From: Rhodobacteraceae bacterium D3-12
Lineage (GTDB): Bacteria; Pseudomonadota; Alphaproteobacteria; Rhodobacterales; Rhodobacteraceae
Direction of reading: 5' to 3'
DNA: 64,000 nucleotides
Assembly (NCBI GenBank): GCA_025916135.1
Contig: CP104793.1
Coordinates: forward strand, 2,108,001-2,172,000
Shown piece by piece: positions 19,982 to 29,635 of the stretch. A program made the position numbers and the translations under genes. Each line of letters starts with the position of its first letter. Position 1 is the stretch's first letter. The notes under the pieces are model-generated. The model worked only from the letters and a program-made list of their open reading frames with translations, was not told where the DNA came from and made no database searches.

Positions 19982-21255
19982 CTAGAGGTCAAGCGCCGCC
20001 CGCCTGCGCTTGAGAAACGCAATATCGCCACGGTTCACGCTCAGGTTCAACGCCTTGTCATAGGCCGCCTTGGCCGCGCCAAGCTGCCCGGCCCGGCTCA
20101 GCAACTCTGCCGCCGCCGCGTGAAACGGTTGATACTGCTGCAACGCCGCCTCCAACGGCTCCAGCGCCGCCAAGCCCGCCTCGGCCCCCGATACCTCGGC
20201 CAAGGCCACAGCCCGGTTCAGCGCCACAACCGGGCTCGGCTCCAACCCGTAAAGCCGGTCGTATAACATCAGGATTTGACGCCAATCCGCGCCCTGCTGC
20301 CCGTTGCCCTGCTGCCCGTCGCCCTGCATATGCAGCGCCGAAATCGCGGCCTGTATCTGAAACACGCCGGGGCGCCGCCGCGCCACCGCCCGGTCCAAGA
20401 TCGCCTCGCCCATTCGCCACTGGTCGCGGTCCCACAACGCCCGGTCCTGCGTTTGCGGTCCACGCGCCACCCCGTCCGGCCCAATCCGCGCGCCCCGCCG
20501 TGCATGCGCCAAAAGCATCAGCGCCCAAAGCCCCTCGATCTCCGCCTCTTCAGGGCGCAATTGGTCCAGCATCGCCGCCAGAAAGATCGCCTCCTCACAC
20601 AAAGCCGCCCTGACCGGCGCGTCGCCCTCGCTGGCCGAATAGCCCTCGTTGAAAATCAAATAGATCACCCGCAAAACCGAGCTTAGCCGCTCCGCCCACG
20701 CCTCGGCCTCCGGCACGCGATAGGGTATCCCCGCCGCCGCGATCTTGGCCTTGGCCCGGCTGATCCGCTGGCCCATTGCCGCCTCATTGTCCAAAAACGC
20801 CCGCGCAATCTCGCGGGTGCTCAGCCCCCAAGACAGCGCAGCGTCAAAGCCACCCGGCTCTTTTCATCCAACGCCGGGTGGCAACAGGTGAAAATCAGGC
20901 GCAACCGCTCGTCCGGTATCTCTTCGGCGTCGGGCGCATCGGGCGCATGGCCAGCGTCCTGCCCTGCCATCAACACCGCCATTTCGTCGGTCTTACGGCT
21001 CAACACCTTGCTGCGCCTGATCCGGTCAATCGCACGCCGCCGCGCCACCTGCAAAAGCCATCCACGCGGGTTGTCCGGCACGCCGCCGCGGTCCCATTGA
21101 CCTAAAGCGGCCTCCATTGCGTCCTGCAAAACGTCTTCCGCCAGCTGAAAATCCCTCAGCTGGCGGATCAAAGCGGCCAACAAGCGGCCATGATCGCTGC
21201 GCATCACCTGCAACAGCGCCGCAGCCGCGCTTGAATTGCTGGCCTGCCCGCTCAT
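19982..21255 (-). pseudogene. ECF sigma factor with C-terminal extension (ECF42-like), frameshifted
   Basis: Alternative sigma factor. The N-terminal part has the region 2 block DFQLAEDVLQDAMEAALGQW and NPRGWLLQVARRRAIDRIRR; region 4 starts RLIFTCCHPALDEKSRVAL. The frame ends at LRCLGG, while LSTREIARAFLDNEAAMGQR continues in the next frame, followed by the long C-terminal domain (RVIYLIFNEGYSAS, VALNRAVALAEVSGAEAGLA) typical of this group. One extra base in the C run 20825-20829 joins them into 424 residues, the family's usual size. The ECF42 group is known to sit beside DGPF (YCII) proteins, exactly as here. Confidence 0.86.
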
Positions 21256-21273
21256 GTCACTCAGTCAGGCCGC

Positions 21274-21640
21274 TCACTCCGGAAGCTCCATCACCGGGCG
21301 CACCTCGATCGTGCCCGTTTCCGCCACCGGGATCATCGCCGCATAATGCAGCGCCTCGTCCAGATCTTTGCAGTCGAACATGTAATACCCGCCCAGCTGC
21401 TCCTTGGTTTCGGCAAAGGGGCCGTCCATCGTCTCGGTCTTGCCGCCGCGCACCCGCACACAGGTTGCCATCGTGGGCGGCATCAACGCCTCTCTCCCCG
21501 GCCATCACACCGGCCTCTACATAGACCTCGTTCACCGCATTCCACGGCGCCATCATCGCCTCAAACTCAGGCGTTCCCGGCATCGGCTCCGGCCCGCTCG
21601 CCGGTGCATCATAAATCAAAGCAAGATATTTCATCGTCAT
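21274..21640 (-). pseudogene. YCII-related DGPF-domain protein, frameshifted
   Basis: Small alpha-beta protein of unknown activity that accompanies ECF42 sigma factors. It starts KYLALIYDAPASGPEPMPG; after VMAGE the frame derails, and the rest of the family sequence lies in the next frame: LMPPTMATCVRVRGG, the signature DGPFAETKEQLGGYY and GTIEVRPVMELPE. The break is at a GAGAGAGG stretch (about 21489-21497). Removing four bases (two AG units) gives the usual GEALMPP join and a 120-residue protein, so this is not the one-base homopolymer loss seen elsewhere. It lies 18 bases upstream of the sigma gene. Confidence 0.85.
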
Positions 21641-21678
21641 TCTCCAATGTTAAAGTCAGTCTGTCGTTTCTGGTTTCA

Positions 21679-22068
21679 TCACGCAAGCACCCGCCAAAGG
21701 AGCAACCCGATCAGCAACAGCACAGCTAGGATATTGCCCATATTCCCGACAATCCGCGCGGGATGGGCCGCGTTATCCGCACGCAAGCCGACCGGATGGA
21801 TCACCCGCCCCGCCAATGCCATCGCCCCAACGGCGTAAAGCCACGCCGCCGCCACGCCCTCTGCCTCGGCCAGAGCCAGCAGGATAAGCGTCATCGGCAC
21901 CCATTCCATGAAATTGCCGTGCCGCCTGACCTTCTCGTGCAGCGCAACATCACCGCCATCGCCAATTGAAATCCCCTGCACCGCCCGCGTCTTGGTGACG
22001 TTGATCCACAACACCAGCATGACAATGGCGAACAGCGCCGCAAACAGGGACGTGACTGGAAAGCTCAT
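21679..22068 (-). CDS. MAPEG-family membrane protein
   Basis: Four-helix membrane protein of 129 residues, related to microsomal glutathione S-transferases and eicosanoid enzymes. It has hydrophobic helices near residues 5-23, 57-75, 75-93 and 108-127, and the family stretch ALHEKVRRHGNFMEWVPMTL, whose Arg, Asn and Glu fit the MAPEG motif. It precedes the DGPF and sigma factor genes on the same strand with a 38-base gap and may share their transcript. Bacterial members are largely uncharacterised. Confidence 0.85.
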   Translation of the reverse strand: MSFPVTSLFAALFAIVMLVLWINVTKTRAVQGISIGDGGDVALHEKVRRHGNFMEWVPMTLILLALAEAEGVAAAWLYAVGAMALAGRVIHPVGLRADNAAHPARIVGNMGNILAVLLLIGLLLWRVLA

Positions 22069-22243
22069 GTTTCATCTCCTTGGTTGGTTTCGATACCCCA
22101 AGGACGAACCGCCCAAGCCGTTTTCGACATATGACCGCAAAATATTTGAGACTGCCCCGTTTTGCCGCGCTCCCCCTCTTCCATGCAAGGCCCCCTTGGC
22201 TTAAGAGGTTGCCCAACTGCTGCACCTTGGGGAACCGCATCAC

Positions 22244-24409
22244 ATGACCGAACCCGCAATCACCACCGACCTGATCGAGGCCCACGGCCTCAGCCCCGAC
22301 GAATACAACCGTATTCTCGAAATTATCGGGCGCGAGCCGACGTTCACCGAACTCGGCATCTTCTCGGCCATGTGGAACGAGCACTGCTCCTATAAGTCGT
22401 CCAAGAAGTGGCTGCGCACGCTGCCCACGGAAGGCCCCCAAGTCATCTGCGGCCCCGGTGAGAATGCCGGCGTGGTCGACATTGGCGATGGTCAGGCGGT
22501 GATCTTCAAGATGGAAAGCCACAACCACCCCTCCTACATCGAACCCTACCAAGGTGCTGCGACCGGCGTTGGCGGCATCCTGCGCGACGTATTCACCATG
22601 GGCGCGCGCCCGATCGCGGCAATGAACTCGCTCTCCTTTGGCGAGGTCGATCACCCCAAAACCCGCCAGCTGGTGCATGGCGTGGTCGAAGGGGTCGGCG
22701 GCTATGGCAACTGCTTTGGCGTGCCCACCCTCGGCGGCGAAGTCCGCTTCGATCCGGCTTACAATGGCAACTGCCTCGTCAATGCCTTTGCCGCCGGTCT
22801 CGCCGATACCGACAGCATCTTTTACTCCGCCGCCTCCGGTGTCGGCATGCCCGTGGTCTACCTCGGCGCCAAGACGGGCCGCGATGGCGTTGGCGGCGCC
22901 ACCATGGCGTCGGCTGAATTTGATGAAACCATCGAAGAAAAACGCCCCACGGTTCAGGTCGGTGACCCCTTCACCGAAAAGCGCCTGATGGAGGCGACGC
23001 TGGAGCTGATGCAAACCGGCGCTGTCATCTCGATTCAGGACATGGGCGCTGCGGGCCTCACCTGCTCTGCCGTCGAAATGGGCGACAAGGGCGGCCTTGG
23101 CGTCAAGCTGCAACTCGACGACGTGCCGCAACGCGAAGACAACATGACTGCCTACGAAATGATGCTCTCAGAGAGCCAGGAACGTATGCTCATGGTTCTG
23201 CGCCCCGAGAAAGAGGCCGAAGCCCGCGCCGTCTTCGAAAAATGGGACCTCGACTTTGCCATCGTCGGTGAAACCATCGCCGAAGACCGCTTCCTCATCC
23301 TGCATGGGAACGAGATCAAGGCCGACCTTCCCTTGGCCACGCTCTCCGGCTCCGCGCCGGAATATGACCGCCCTTGGGTCGAAACCCCTGCCGCCGAACC
23401 GCTCGATGCTGACTCGGTGCCGGGCGTCGATCCGATTGACGGGCTCAAGGCGCTGATCTCCTCGCCCAACTACGCCGCCAAGCAATGGGTGTACGAGCAA
23501 TACGACACGATGGTCATGGCCGATAGCGTCCGCCTGCCCGGTCTCGGCTCTGGCGTCGTGCGCGTGCATGGCACCGAGAAGCTGCTGGCCTTCACCTCCG
23601 ATGTTTCGCCCCGCTATGTGCGCGCCAACCCGGTGATGGGCGGCAAACAGGCCGTGGCCGAAGCCTATCGCAACCTCACCGCCGTCGGCGCCACGCCGCT
23701 TGCCTCCACCGACAACCTCAATTTCGGCAACCCCGAAAAGCCCGAGATCATGGGCCAGTTTGTTGGCGCGATCAAAGGCATCGGCGAAGCGGTCGCCGCG
23801 CTCGATATGCCAATCGTGTCGGGCAACGTCTCGCTCTATAACGAAACCGACGGCGCGGCGATCCTGCCCACCCCGACCATCGCCGCCGTTGGCCTCATCG
23901 CCTCCGAAGACTTGGCAATCCTCGGCGAAGCCCGCGAAGGCCATGTCGCGGTCCTGATCGGTGACACCACGGGCCACCTTGGGCAATCCGCCCTGCTGGC
24001 CGAGGTGTTCAACCGCGTCGAAGGCGATGCCCCACCGGTCGACCTCGCGGCCGAAAAACTGGCCGGTGATTTCATCCGCGCCAATCACGAGCTGATCAAG
24101 GCCTGCACCGACCTCTCCGATGGTGGCCTCGCTCTTGCGGCCTTCGAAATGGCCGAAAGCGCGGGCGTGGGCGTTGTGCTTGATGACACCGACACCGGCA
24201 CCCTGTTTGGCGAGGATCAGGCCCGCTACCTTGTTGCCTGCAACTTCGATCAGGCCGAAGCGCTCTTTCTCGCCGCCGGTCAGGCTGGCGTGCCGATCCG
24301 AACGGTCGGCAAATTCACCGGCGACACGGTGCGCATCGGCGCCTCCAACGCGCCATTGGAAGAGCTGTCGGCCCTCTACCGCTCCGGCTTCGAAGACGCG
24401 GTCGGGTAA
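22244..24409 (+). CDS. purL: Phosphoribosylformylglycinamidine synthase subunit PurL
   Basis: ATP-dependent synthesis of formylglycinamidine ribonucleotide in purine biosynthesis, as the large subunit of the PurLQS complex. The 721-residue size is that of the small-type PurL. Visible blocks are [15 protein letters not shown], the catalytic His region [36 protein letters not shown] and [18 protein letters not shown], and the second half repeats the fold ([23 protein letters not shown]). It is divergent from the MAPEG gene and followed after nine bases by a Cys-rich protein gene. Confidence 0.97.
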   Translation: MTEPAITTDLIEAHGLSPDEYNRILEIIGREPTFTELGIFSAMWNEHCSYKSSKKWLRTLPTEGPQVICGPGENAGVVDIGDGQAVIFKMESHNHPSYIEPYQGAATGVGGILRDVFTMGARPIAAMNSLSFGEVDHPKTRQLVHGVVEGVGGYGNCFGVPTLGGEVRFDPAYNGNCLVNAFAAGLADTDSIFYSAASGVGMPVVYLGAKTGRDGVGGATMASAEFDETIEEKRPTVQVGDPFTEKRLMEATLELMQTGAVISIQDMGAAGLTCSAVEMGDKGGLGVKLQLDDVPQREDNMTAYEMMLSESQERMLMVLRPEKEAEARAVFEKWDLDFAIVGETIAEDRFLILHGNEIKADLPLATLSGSAPEYDRPWVETPAAEPLDADSVPGVDPIDGLKALISSPNYAAKQWVYEQYDTMVMADSVRLPGLGSGVVRVHGTEKLLAFTSDVSPRYVRANPVMGGKQAVAEAYRNLTAVGATPLASTDNLNFGNPEKPEIMGQFVGAIKGIGEAVAALDMPIVSGNVSLYNETDGAAILPTPTIAAVGLIASEDLAILGEAREGHVAVLIGDTTGHLGQSALLAEVFNRVEGDAPPVDLAAEKLAGDFIRANHELIKACTDLSDGGLALAAFEMAESAGVGVVLDDTDTGTLFGEDQARYLVACNFDQAEALFLAAGQAGVPIRTVGKFTGDTVRIGASNAPLEELSALYRSGFEDAVG

Positions 24410-24418
24410 GCAAGCAGC

Positions 24419-24940
24419 GTGAGCGCGCACCCACCCGACCTGACCCCCGATTGCGACGCCTGCGCCGCGCTGTGTTGCGTGGCGCTGGCGTTTGACAAAG
24501 GCGACGCCTTTGCCATCGACAAACCCGCCGGAGCCCCCTGCCCGCACCTGTCGCACCACAGCTGCACAATCCACGCAGCGCTCCCCGACAAGGGCTTCCC
24601 CGGCTGCGTCGCCTATGGCTGTAGCGGCGCAGGCCAACGCACCATCGCGCTGTTTGATGGCCAAAGCTGGCAGGACACCCCGGCGCTTCTTGCGCCGCAA
24701 ATGGACACTTTCCGCCACTTGCGCCGCCTGCATGATTTGATCGAACTGCTCACACTCGCCGCCGGGCTGCCGCTCACACAAGAGGCCAAAATCAAACGCC
24801 TGTCGCTCATCGCGGCACTTTGCCCTCAGGACATGACGCCAACCGTTGCCGCAACTCTCGCAACCGGCCCGCTCCCCGGCGATGTGCGCGCTTTCCTCAA
24901 ATCCCTCGCCGCGCTCACCCCCAAAACACCTGCGACTTAA
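24419..24940 (+). CDS. Cysteine-rich hypothetical protein coupled to purL
   Basis: A 173-residue protein starting at a GTG nine bases after the purL stop, so probably translated by coupling. The N-terminal half has a metal-binding look: CDACAALCC, then APCPHLSHHSCTIH and GFPGCVAYGCSGAG, with eight or more Cys and several His in the first 65 residues. The C-terminal half is helical and Ala/Leu-rich. It resembles small Zn/Fe-chelating domain proteins (CxxCxxxCC type), but I do not recognise a characterised member. No link to purine synthesis is evident beyond position. Confidence 0.72.
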   Translation: MSAHPPDLTPDCDACAALCCVALAFDKGDAFAIDKPAGAPCPHLSHHSCTIHAALPDKGFPGCVAYGCSGAGQRTIALFDGQSWQDTPALLAPQMDTFRHLRRLHDLIELLTLAAGLPLTQEAKIKRLSLIAALCPQDMTPTVAATLATGPLPGDVRAFLKSLAALTPKTPAT

Positions 24941-25037
24941 CGGCATTTCCTGCCTCAGTCTTCGGGTTGGCCTTGCACCGCACCGCATCCCACCCTAGGT
25001 TCACCGGCACACGTCTAAAACCCCAAGGAACACGCGC

Positions 25038-25274
25038 ATGGCCGTTCACGCTCAGGAACTCGAAGACCTTCTCCGCGAAGCCTTCCCAAACGCCGAAATC
25101 GCCGTCGAAGGCGCCGATGGACGACACATGTCCGCCATGGTGGTGGATGAAAGCTTTCGCGGCCTCAACCGCGTGCAACAGCAACGCGCCGTTTACGGCG
25201 CGCTCAAAGGCAAGATGGACGGGTCCGACGGCGAATTGCACGCGCTCGCCCTGACCACCCGCGCACCCGACTGA
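25038..25274 (+). CDS. bolA: BolA-family protein
   Basis: Small partner of monothiol glutaredoxins in Fe-S cluster handling. The 78-residue protein has the BolA core: [41 protein letters not shown] with the conserved region for cluster or nucleic-acid contact, and the short C terminus ELHALALTT, which fits the BolA2/YrbA-like subgroup. An AAGGAA lies upstream. It is followed 41 bases later by grxD, the classical pairing. Confidence 0.93.
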   Translation: MAVHAQELEDLLREAFPNAEIAVEGADGRHMSAMVVDESFRGLNRVQQQRAVYGALKGKMDGSDGELHALALTTRAPD

Positions 25275-25315
25275 TAGACAAAATTACGCAACTCCAGCGA
25301 ACAGGACACGAAAAA

Positions 25316-25678
25316 ATGAGTGACGCAAGAACCCGGATCGACGAGGCCATCAAAGCCAACGACGTGGTGCTTTTCATGAAAGGCACCAAAGACATGCCGC
25401 AATGCGGCTTTTCCTCGCGCGTGGCCGGGGTGCTCAACTACATGGGCGTTGATTTCTCCGACGTAAACGTGCTCAGCGATGACGCGCTGCGCCAAGGGAT
25501 CAAGGATTTCTCCGACTGGCCCACCATCCCACAGCTCTATGTCAAAGGCGAATTTGTCGGCGGTTGCGACATCATCACCGAAATGACGCTCTCGGGCGAA
25601 CTCGACACATTGTTTGAAAGCAACGGCGTCACCTATGACAAAGACGCCGCCGAAAAGATCCGCGAAGCTAACGCCTGA
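25316..25678 (+). CDS. grxD: Monothiol glutaredoxin (Grx4/GrxD type)
   Basis: Binds a [2Fe-2S] cluster with glutathione and, often with BolA, passes it to target proteins. The 120-residue protein has the CGFS active site in [16 protein letters not shown], the glutathione-binding block [19 protein letters not shown], and the usual N-terminal helix. Size and motif order are typical of GrxD. It forms a two-gene unit with bolA. Confidence 0.96.
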   Translation: MSDARTRIDEAIKANDVVLFMKGTKDMPQCGFSSRVAGVLNYMGVDFSDVNVLSDDALRQGIKDFSDWPTIPQLYVKGEFVGGCDIITEMTLSGELDTLFESNGVTYDKDAAEKIREANA

Positions 25679-25703
25679 TCTGTGCCCGATCTGTGAATGA
25701 CCC

Positions 25704-25724
25704 GCCCCGGGCTTGGCCCGGGGC
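25704..25724. repeat. REP-like GC-rich palindrome, copy 1
   Basis: Perfect eight-base arms GCCCCGGG and CCCGGGGC around CTTGG, 26 bases after grxD. A related palindrome occurs at 51916. Such intergenic elements are common in Rhodobacterales. Without a T run it is not a clear terminator, although it may end the bolA-grxD transcript. Confidence 0.6.
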
Positions 25725-25791
25725 CACTCGCTCTTGATCGGCGGCGCGCGCGCGGGTCAGAGCTTACGTCGGGATCACCCCCGCCGTTTCG

Positions 25792-27159
25792 TCACCGCTT
25801 CGAGACGCGCAACCATATCCCGTCCTTGCCACGTACCGTCAAATGCGCCACCGGCATCGCCGCGCGCCCTTCGACCAATTCAAACCGGTACGCCTTGACC
25901 AGCATCGACAGGATCAGCGGCCCCTCGACCATGGCAAACCCGGCCCCCGGACACACGCGCTGGCCGGCTGAAAACGGCATGTAAGCCTCGCGCAGACATT
26001 GCTTGCCGTTCTCCGTCTTGAACCGCTCGGGGTCAAATTCATCCGGCCGCTCCCACAAGCGTTCATGCCGGTGCAAATGCCACGGGCTCAAAACGATCTG
26101 ACTGCCCTTTGGCACCTCCCGGTCACGAAACCGCTCCGGGCACGCCGCTTCGCGCACCATCATCGGCACCGGCGGGTAAAGCCGTAACGCCTCGCGAAAC
26201 ACATCCTTGCTCTGACGCAGCTTCGACACCGCCGAAAACTCTGGCTCCTGCGCCGCCAGCGCGCCCTCCGCCTCGGCTGCCAGCCGCTCCTGCCACTCCA
26301 GGTTCATCGCCAACAAATACAGCGCCCACGCCAAAGCCGACGCGCTCGTCTCATGCCCGGCAAGAAAGAAGATCGCCACCTGATCGACCATCTCCTCGGT
26401 GTCAAACCGCGCGCCCGTTTCCGGGTCTGGCGTGGTCATGATCTTGCTCGCCAAATCATCTGGCGCCGTGCCCGCCGCAATCGCGGCCATGCGCTCCGAC
26501 GTCAGCTTGGTAATCAGCGCCCTGATCTCTGTGGCCGTGCGCTTGGTCTCGCGGCGATGAAACCGTGGGAACCACTTGGGCAGCGGTAGCAACGCCCCAA
26601 GGTTCAACACCGGCTGCGCCCGCTGATGCTCGCGAAACTTGGCGAAAACCTCACTCGCGACGTCATGCTCGATCGGGATCGAAAACAGCGTGCGGAAAAT
26701 CACATCCGCCGCCGCGTGGCTCGCCTGTTCTTCGATCTCCACCGCCGCCCCATCGGCCTGCGCCTCCAACCGCGCCACCGCCGACACCCCGGCCTGCCAC
26801 ATCGCCGGAAACACCTCCCTCAGACGCCCGCCCTCGAACGCCGGATCAATGATCCGCCGCTGCCGCTTCCACGTCTCGCCATTGGTCACAAAAACCGAAT
26901 TGCCCAACAGCGGCGCAAGCCCTTCGCGTATCCGGTTCGACTTCGGAAAATCATCCGGTCGCTCCTTCAAAACCAAATCAACCAGCGCCGGCTCGTTACA
27001 CATATACGAGCGGAAAAACGGCGTGCGAAACTCGGCCATCCACGCCCGATAAAGCCGCCCCGGCTGCGCCGACAACAGATCCTGCCGAAACAGTTTCATA
27101 TAGCGCCAGAGCGAGGTTTTCCCCTCTCTCGCCGGGGGTTTAGGCGGCAGCACTGTCAT
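25792..27159 (-). CDS. Cytochrome P450
   Basis: Heme-thiolate monooxygenase of 455 residues. The I-helix motif AGHETSA (267-273), the ExxR motif EALR (323-326) and the heme-binding loop PFSAGQRVCPGAGFA with Cys403 are all intact. There is no signal or membrane anchor, so it is a soluble bacterial P450 that needs separate redox partners. The ATG at 27159 follows GGAGGG and overlaps the end of the upstream hydrolase-like gene by about 20 bases, which implies co-translation. The substrate is unknown; the CYP family cannot be fixed by eye. Confidence 0.93.
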   Translation of the reverse strand: MTVLPPKPPAREGKTSLWRYMKLFRQDLLSAQPGRLYRAWMAEFRTPFFRSYMCNEPALVDLVLKERPDDFPKSNRIREGLAPLLGNSVFVTNGETWKRQRRIIDPAFEGGRLREVFPAMWQAGVSAVARLEAQADGAAVEIEEQASHAAADVIFRTLFSIPIEHDVASEVFAKFREHQRAQPVLNLGALLPLPKWFPRFHRRETKRTATEIRALITKLTSERMAAIAAGTAPDDLASKIMTTPDPETGARFDTEEMVDQVAIFFLAGHETSASALAWALYLLAMNLEWQERLAAEAEGALAAQEPEFSAVSKLRQSKDVFREALRLYPPVPMMVREAACPERFRDREVPKGSQIVLSPWHLHRHERLWERPDEFDPERFKTENGKQCLREAYMPFSAGQRVCPGAGFAMVEGPLILSMLVKAYRFELVEGRAAMPVAHLTVRGKDGIWLRVSKR

Positions 27160-28420
27160 CACCCTCCACCGAGGTATATTTCGACACCGGAGTTTCGATC
27201 CGGCTCGCCGAAGGCTTGCGCCCGTCATATCGCGCCCCCAATGGCACCGGCCCCGCCGTGATGCGGAAATAGTCGTAATCACCGGGCCGATCAAACGCAC
27301 AGAGATACTGGAAATGCAGGCGGAAAAACCGCCACCGCAACTCCTTCCAACGCGCCGCGCTCAAGGTCTGCGTAAACGCCGCCGAAATCACCAAAGGCCA
27401 GCGTTTGCCCTCCGGCGCGACCCCCGACACAGCCACCGGATCGCACAAAGCAAAGGCACAGCCATCCCCCGGCGCGGTCACGTCGATCCAGCTCAACTCA
27501 TCGCGTTCCGACAGGAACCGCAAATCCCCACGCAGCCGCCCGGCTTTGGGCAGGAATGACACCATCGGCACCACCTGCCCCAACGACAGAAACGACAAGA
27601 TCGGCCCGCCCTCCGGCACCCGCCCGTCGCGGATCAGATCGGCCAGAATCGACACCGCCAAATGCGCCCCCGACGAATGCCCAACCACCAGCACCTCGTC
27701 GCTCTGCGACAAAAGCGCCTCGGCTATCCGGTCACCAAACTCGGCCATGCGCGCTTCCAATTCCGGCGGGTTCGCGCCCTTGGACTGCGCCGAATAAGCG
27801 TAATCATGCATCAGGTAATAGGCGAAAAACTTGCCGTCCCTCTTCCTGAACCAGCGCAACACCAAATACGCCCCCAAAGGCAGCGTCAAAAACCACGCCA
27901 AGGCGCCCAACAACGCGCCATCCTCTGGCCCGGTGAACCGGTTCACGCCCCATTCCACCACGCTGCCCACGGCAAAGCCGATAACCGCCCCAACCACCAG
28001 CGCCAACAGCAGCTGCACCAGCAAAAACACCACCGGATAAAGCGCTGCAATCACCGGCCCCTTGCGCAGCTTCATCAACCGCCACAAGGCCCCCGATGCG
28101 ATGTAAGTCCATGCCGTGCGCAGCAGCTGCGCATAGGTCGCCGCAATCCCCAACCCCATGCTGTCGCGCACGATATCGGACCACACCAGCACCTCGAAAT
28201 CGGCCTGCGCCTCGGCACCCTCGATTTGACCAGTCACATGCCAGCCGTAATTTCCGCCCGAGGGTTTTGCCGCAAGTTCAAGGCTATAGCCGCTGATCTT
28301 CGCTTGCTCCGCGCCTTCCTTGCGATACAGCTCGCGATAGCGGCGCGGGTGAATCGGATCATAACCGGGGATATAAAACACCCGGCGGTTCTTGATCGCT
28401 TTGTGACCCATCTGGCCCAT
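27140..28420 (-). CDS. Membrane-embedded alpha/beta-hydrolase-like protein of unknown function
   Basis: A 426-residue protein with IPGYDPIHPRRYRELYRKEG near the N terminus, two hydrophobic helices (about 123-155 and 170-189), and a nucleophile-elbow motif VVGHSSGAH near residue 248 typical of lipases and esterases. The conserved C-terminal part has FQYLCAFDRPGDYDYFRIT. The ATG at 28420 is best placed behind GAAGGA with six bases of spacing; ATG at 28426 is too close to it. The overlap with the P450 gene suggests a common pathway, perhaps on a lipid-like substrate, which is inference. Confidence 0.75.
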   Translation of the reverse strand: MGQMGHKAIKNRRVFYIPGYDPIHPRRYRELYRKEGAEQAKISGYSLELAAKPSGGNYGWHVTGQIEGAEAQADFEVLVWSDIVRDSMGLGIAATYAQLLRTAWTYIASGALWRLMKLRKGPVIAALYPVVFLLVQLLLALVVGAVIGFAVGSVVEWGVNRFTGPEDGALLGALAWFLTLPLGAYLVLRWFRKRDGKFFAYYLMHDYAYSAQSKGANPPELEARMAEFGDRIAEALLSQSDEVLVVGHSSGAHLAVSILADLIRDGRVPEGGPILSFLSLGQVVPMVSFLPKAGRLRGDLRFLSERDELSWIDVTAPGDGCAFALCDPVAVSGVAPEGKRWPLVISAAFTQTLSAARWKELRWRFFRLHFQYLCAFDRPGDYDYFRITAGPVPLGARYDGRKPSASRIETPVSKYTSVEGDDSAAA

Positions 28421-28486
28421 ACTCATTCCTTCACCACTTGCCGCAACGCTAGTGCACGCTCCGGGCAAGAGTATGGCGTAACGCTG

Positions 28487-29635
28487 TCACAACCGGTCCA
28501 AAACCGCCCGCGCGGCGCGCAGCCCCGGCGCCTCGCCGCCCCGCCCCAACCGCTCCATCGTCAGGGCCAGCACCGCCGCTTGCGCCTCTGGCGCGTCAAG
28601 CACCTCTGATATGGCATCGGCCATCGGTCCGGCGCGGCAATTGTCCAACACATATTCGGGGATCACGCGGCTCTCGGTCACAAGGTTCACCAATGTCACC
28701 GTGTCGATCAAGGCCAGTCGCGGCAAAATCTGGCGGCTGATCCAGCCAAAGTCATAGCCGATCACCATCGGCGTCCCGCTCGCCGCCAACTCAAGCGACA
28801 CGGTCCCCGACGCCGCCAAAGCTACATCCGCCGCCCTGAACGCCGCCCGTTTCGTGGCCGCAAACTCCGCCGCCTCCACCCCGCGCGGATCAAGCAATAT
28901 CGGCGCCACGGACCAGCCCGCCGTGAGATCCTCCAACAGCCCCGCCACCGGCTCCGCCGCCGGGATCACCACACGCAACCCCGGCCGCGCTGTGATCACC
29001 TGACGCATCGTCTCGCCAAACCGCTCGGCCAGGCGCTCCACCTCGCCCCGGCGCGACCCCGGCAACATCAGCATCATCTCACCGTCGATGCCATGTGCCG
29101 CGCGAAAGCCCGCAACCTCGGCCTCGGTTGCCACCGGCTCATTCACCACCGGATGCCCGACAAAATCGCACGCCATCCCGGCGGCTTCCATATAGGGCGG
29201 CTCAAACGGCAATAACGCCAGCACATGGTCGATATACCGCGCCATCTTCGCCGCCCGCCCCGGCCGCCACGCCCAAACCGACGGCGCCACATAGTGGACC
29301 GTGCGAATATCCGATGCCGCCTTGATCCCCTTGGCCACGCGCAGCCCGAAATCTGGCGCATCAATCGTGATCACCACATCCGGTTGCCAATCTAGAGCGG
29401 CCTGCACCACCTGTTTTTTGCGCCCGATCAAATGCCACAGCTTGGGCAGCACCTCGGCCAGCCCCATCACGCTCAGCTCTTCCATCGGGAACAGGCTCTC
29501 AAGCCCCTCGGCGGCCATCATCGGCCCGCCAACACCGGCAAACTCAACCCCCGGTGCAAGTTGGCAAAGCCCGTCCATCAATGCCCCGCCCAGCCGGTCC
29601 CCCGACAGTTCGCCAGCAACAAGAAAGACCTTCAC
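28487..29635 (-). CDS. lpxB: Lipid-A-disaccharide synthase
   Basis: Joins UDP-2,3-diacylglucosamine and lipid X to the tetra-acyl disaccharide of lipid A at the inner membrane. The 382-residue protein has KVFLVAGELSGDRLGGAL, FAGVGGPMM, VHYVAPSVWAWRPGRA, VGHPVVNEP and MLPGSRRGEVERL, and the C-terminal SGTVSLELAASGTPMVIGY. I place the start at the GTG at 29635, which overlaps the lpxI stop (GTGTGA) and matches the family N terminus; a TTG at 29647 would add four residues. Confidence 0.96.
   Translation of the reverse strand: MKVFLVAGELSGDRLGGALMDGLCQLAPGVEFAGVGGPMMAAEGLESLFPMEELSVMGLAEVLPKLWHLIGRKKQVVQAALDWQPDVVITIDAPDFGLRVAKGIKAASDIRTVHYVAPSVWAWRPGRAAKMARYIDHVLALLPFEPPYMEAAGMACDFVGHPVVNEPVATEAEVAGFRAAHGIDGEMMLMLPGSRRGEVERLAERFGETMRQVITARPGLRVVIPAAEPVAGLLEDLTAGWSVAPILLDPRGVEAAEFAATKRAAFRAADVALAASGTVSLELAASGTPMVIGYDFGWISRQILPRLALIDTVTLVNLVTESRVIPEYVLDNCRAGPMADAISEVLDAPEAQAAVLALTMERLGRGGEAPGLRAARAVLDRL

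Noticed and set aside
23168-24988. A 606-residue open frame on the minus strand
   Set aside because: Antisense to purL and the Cys-rich gene; no recognisable domains.
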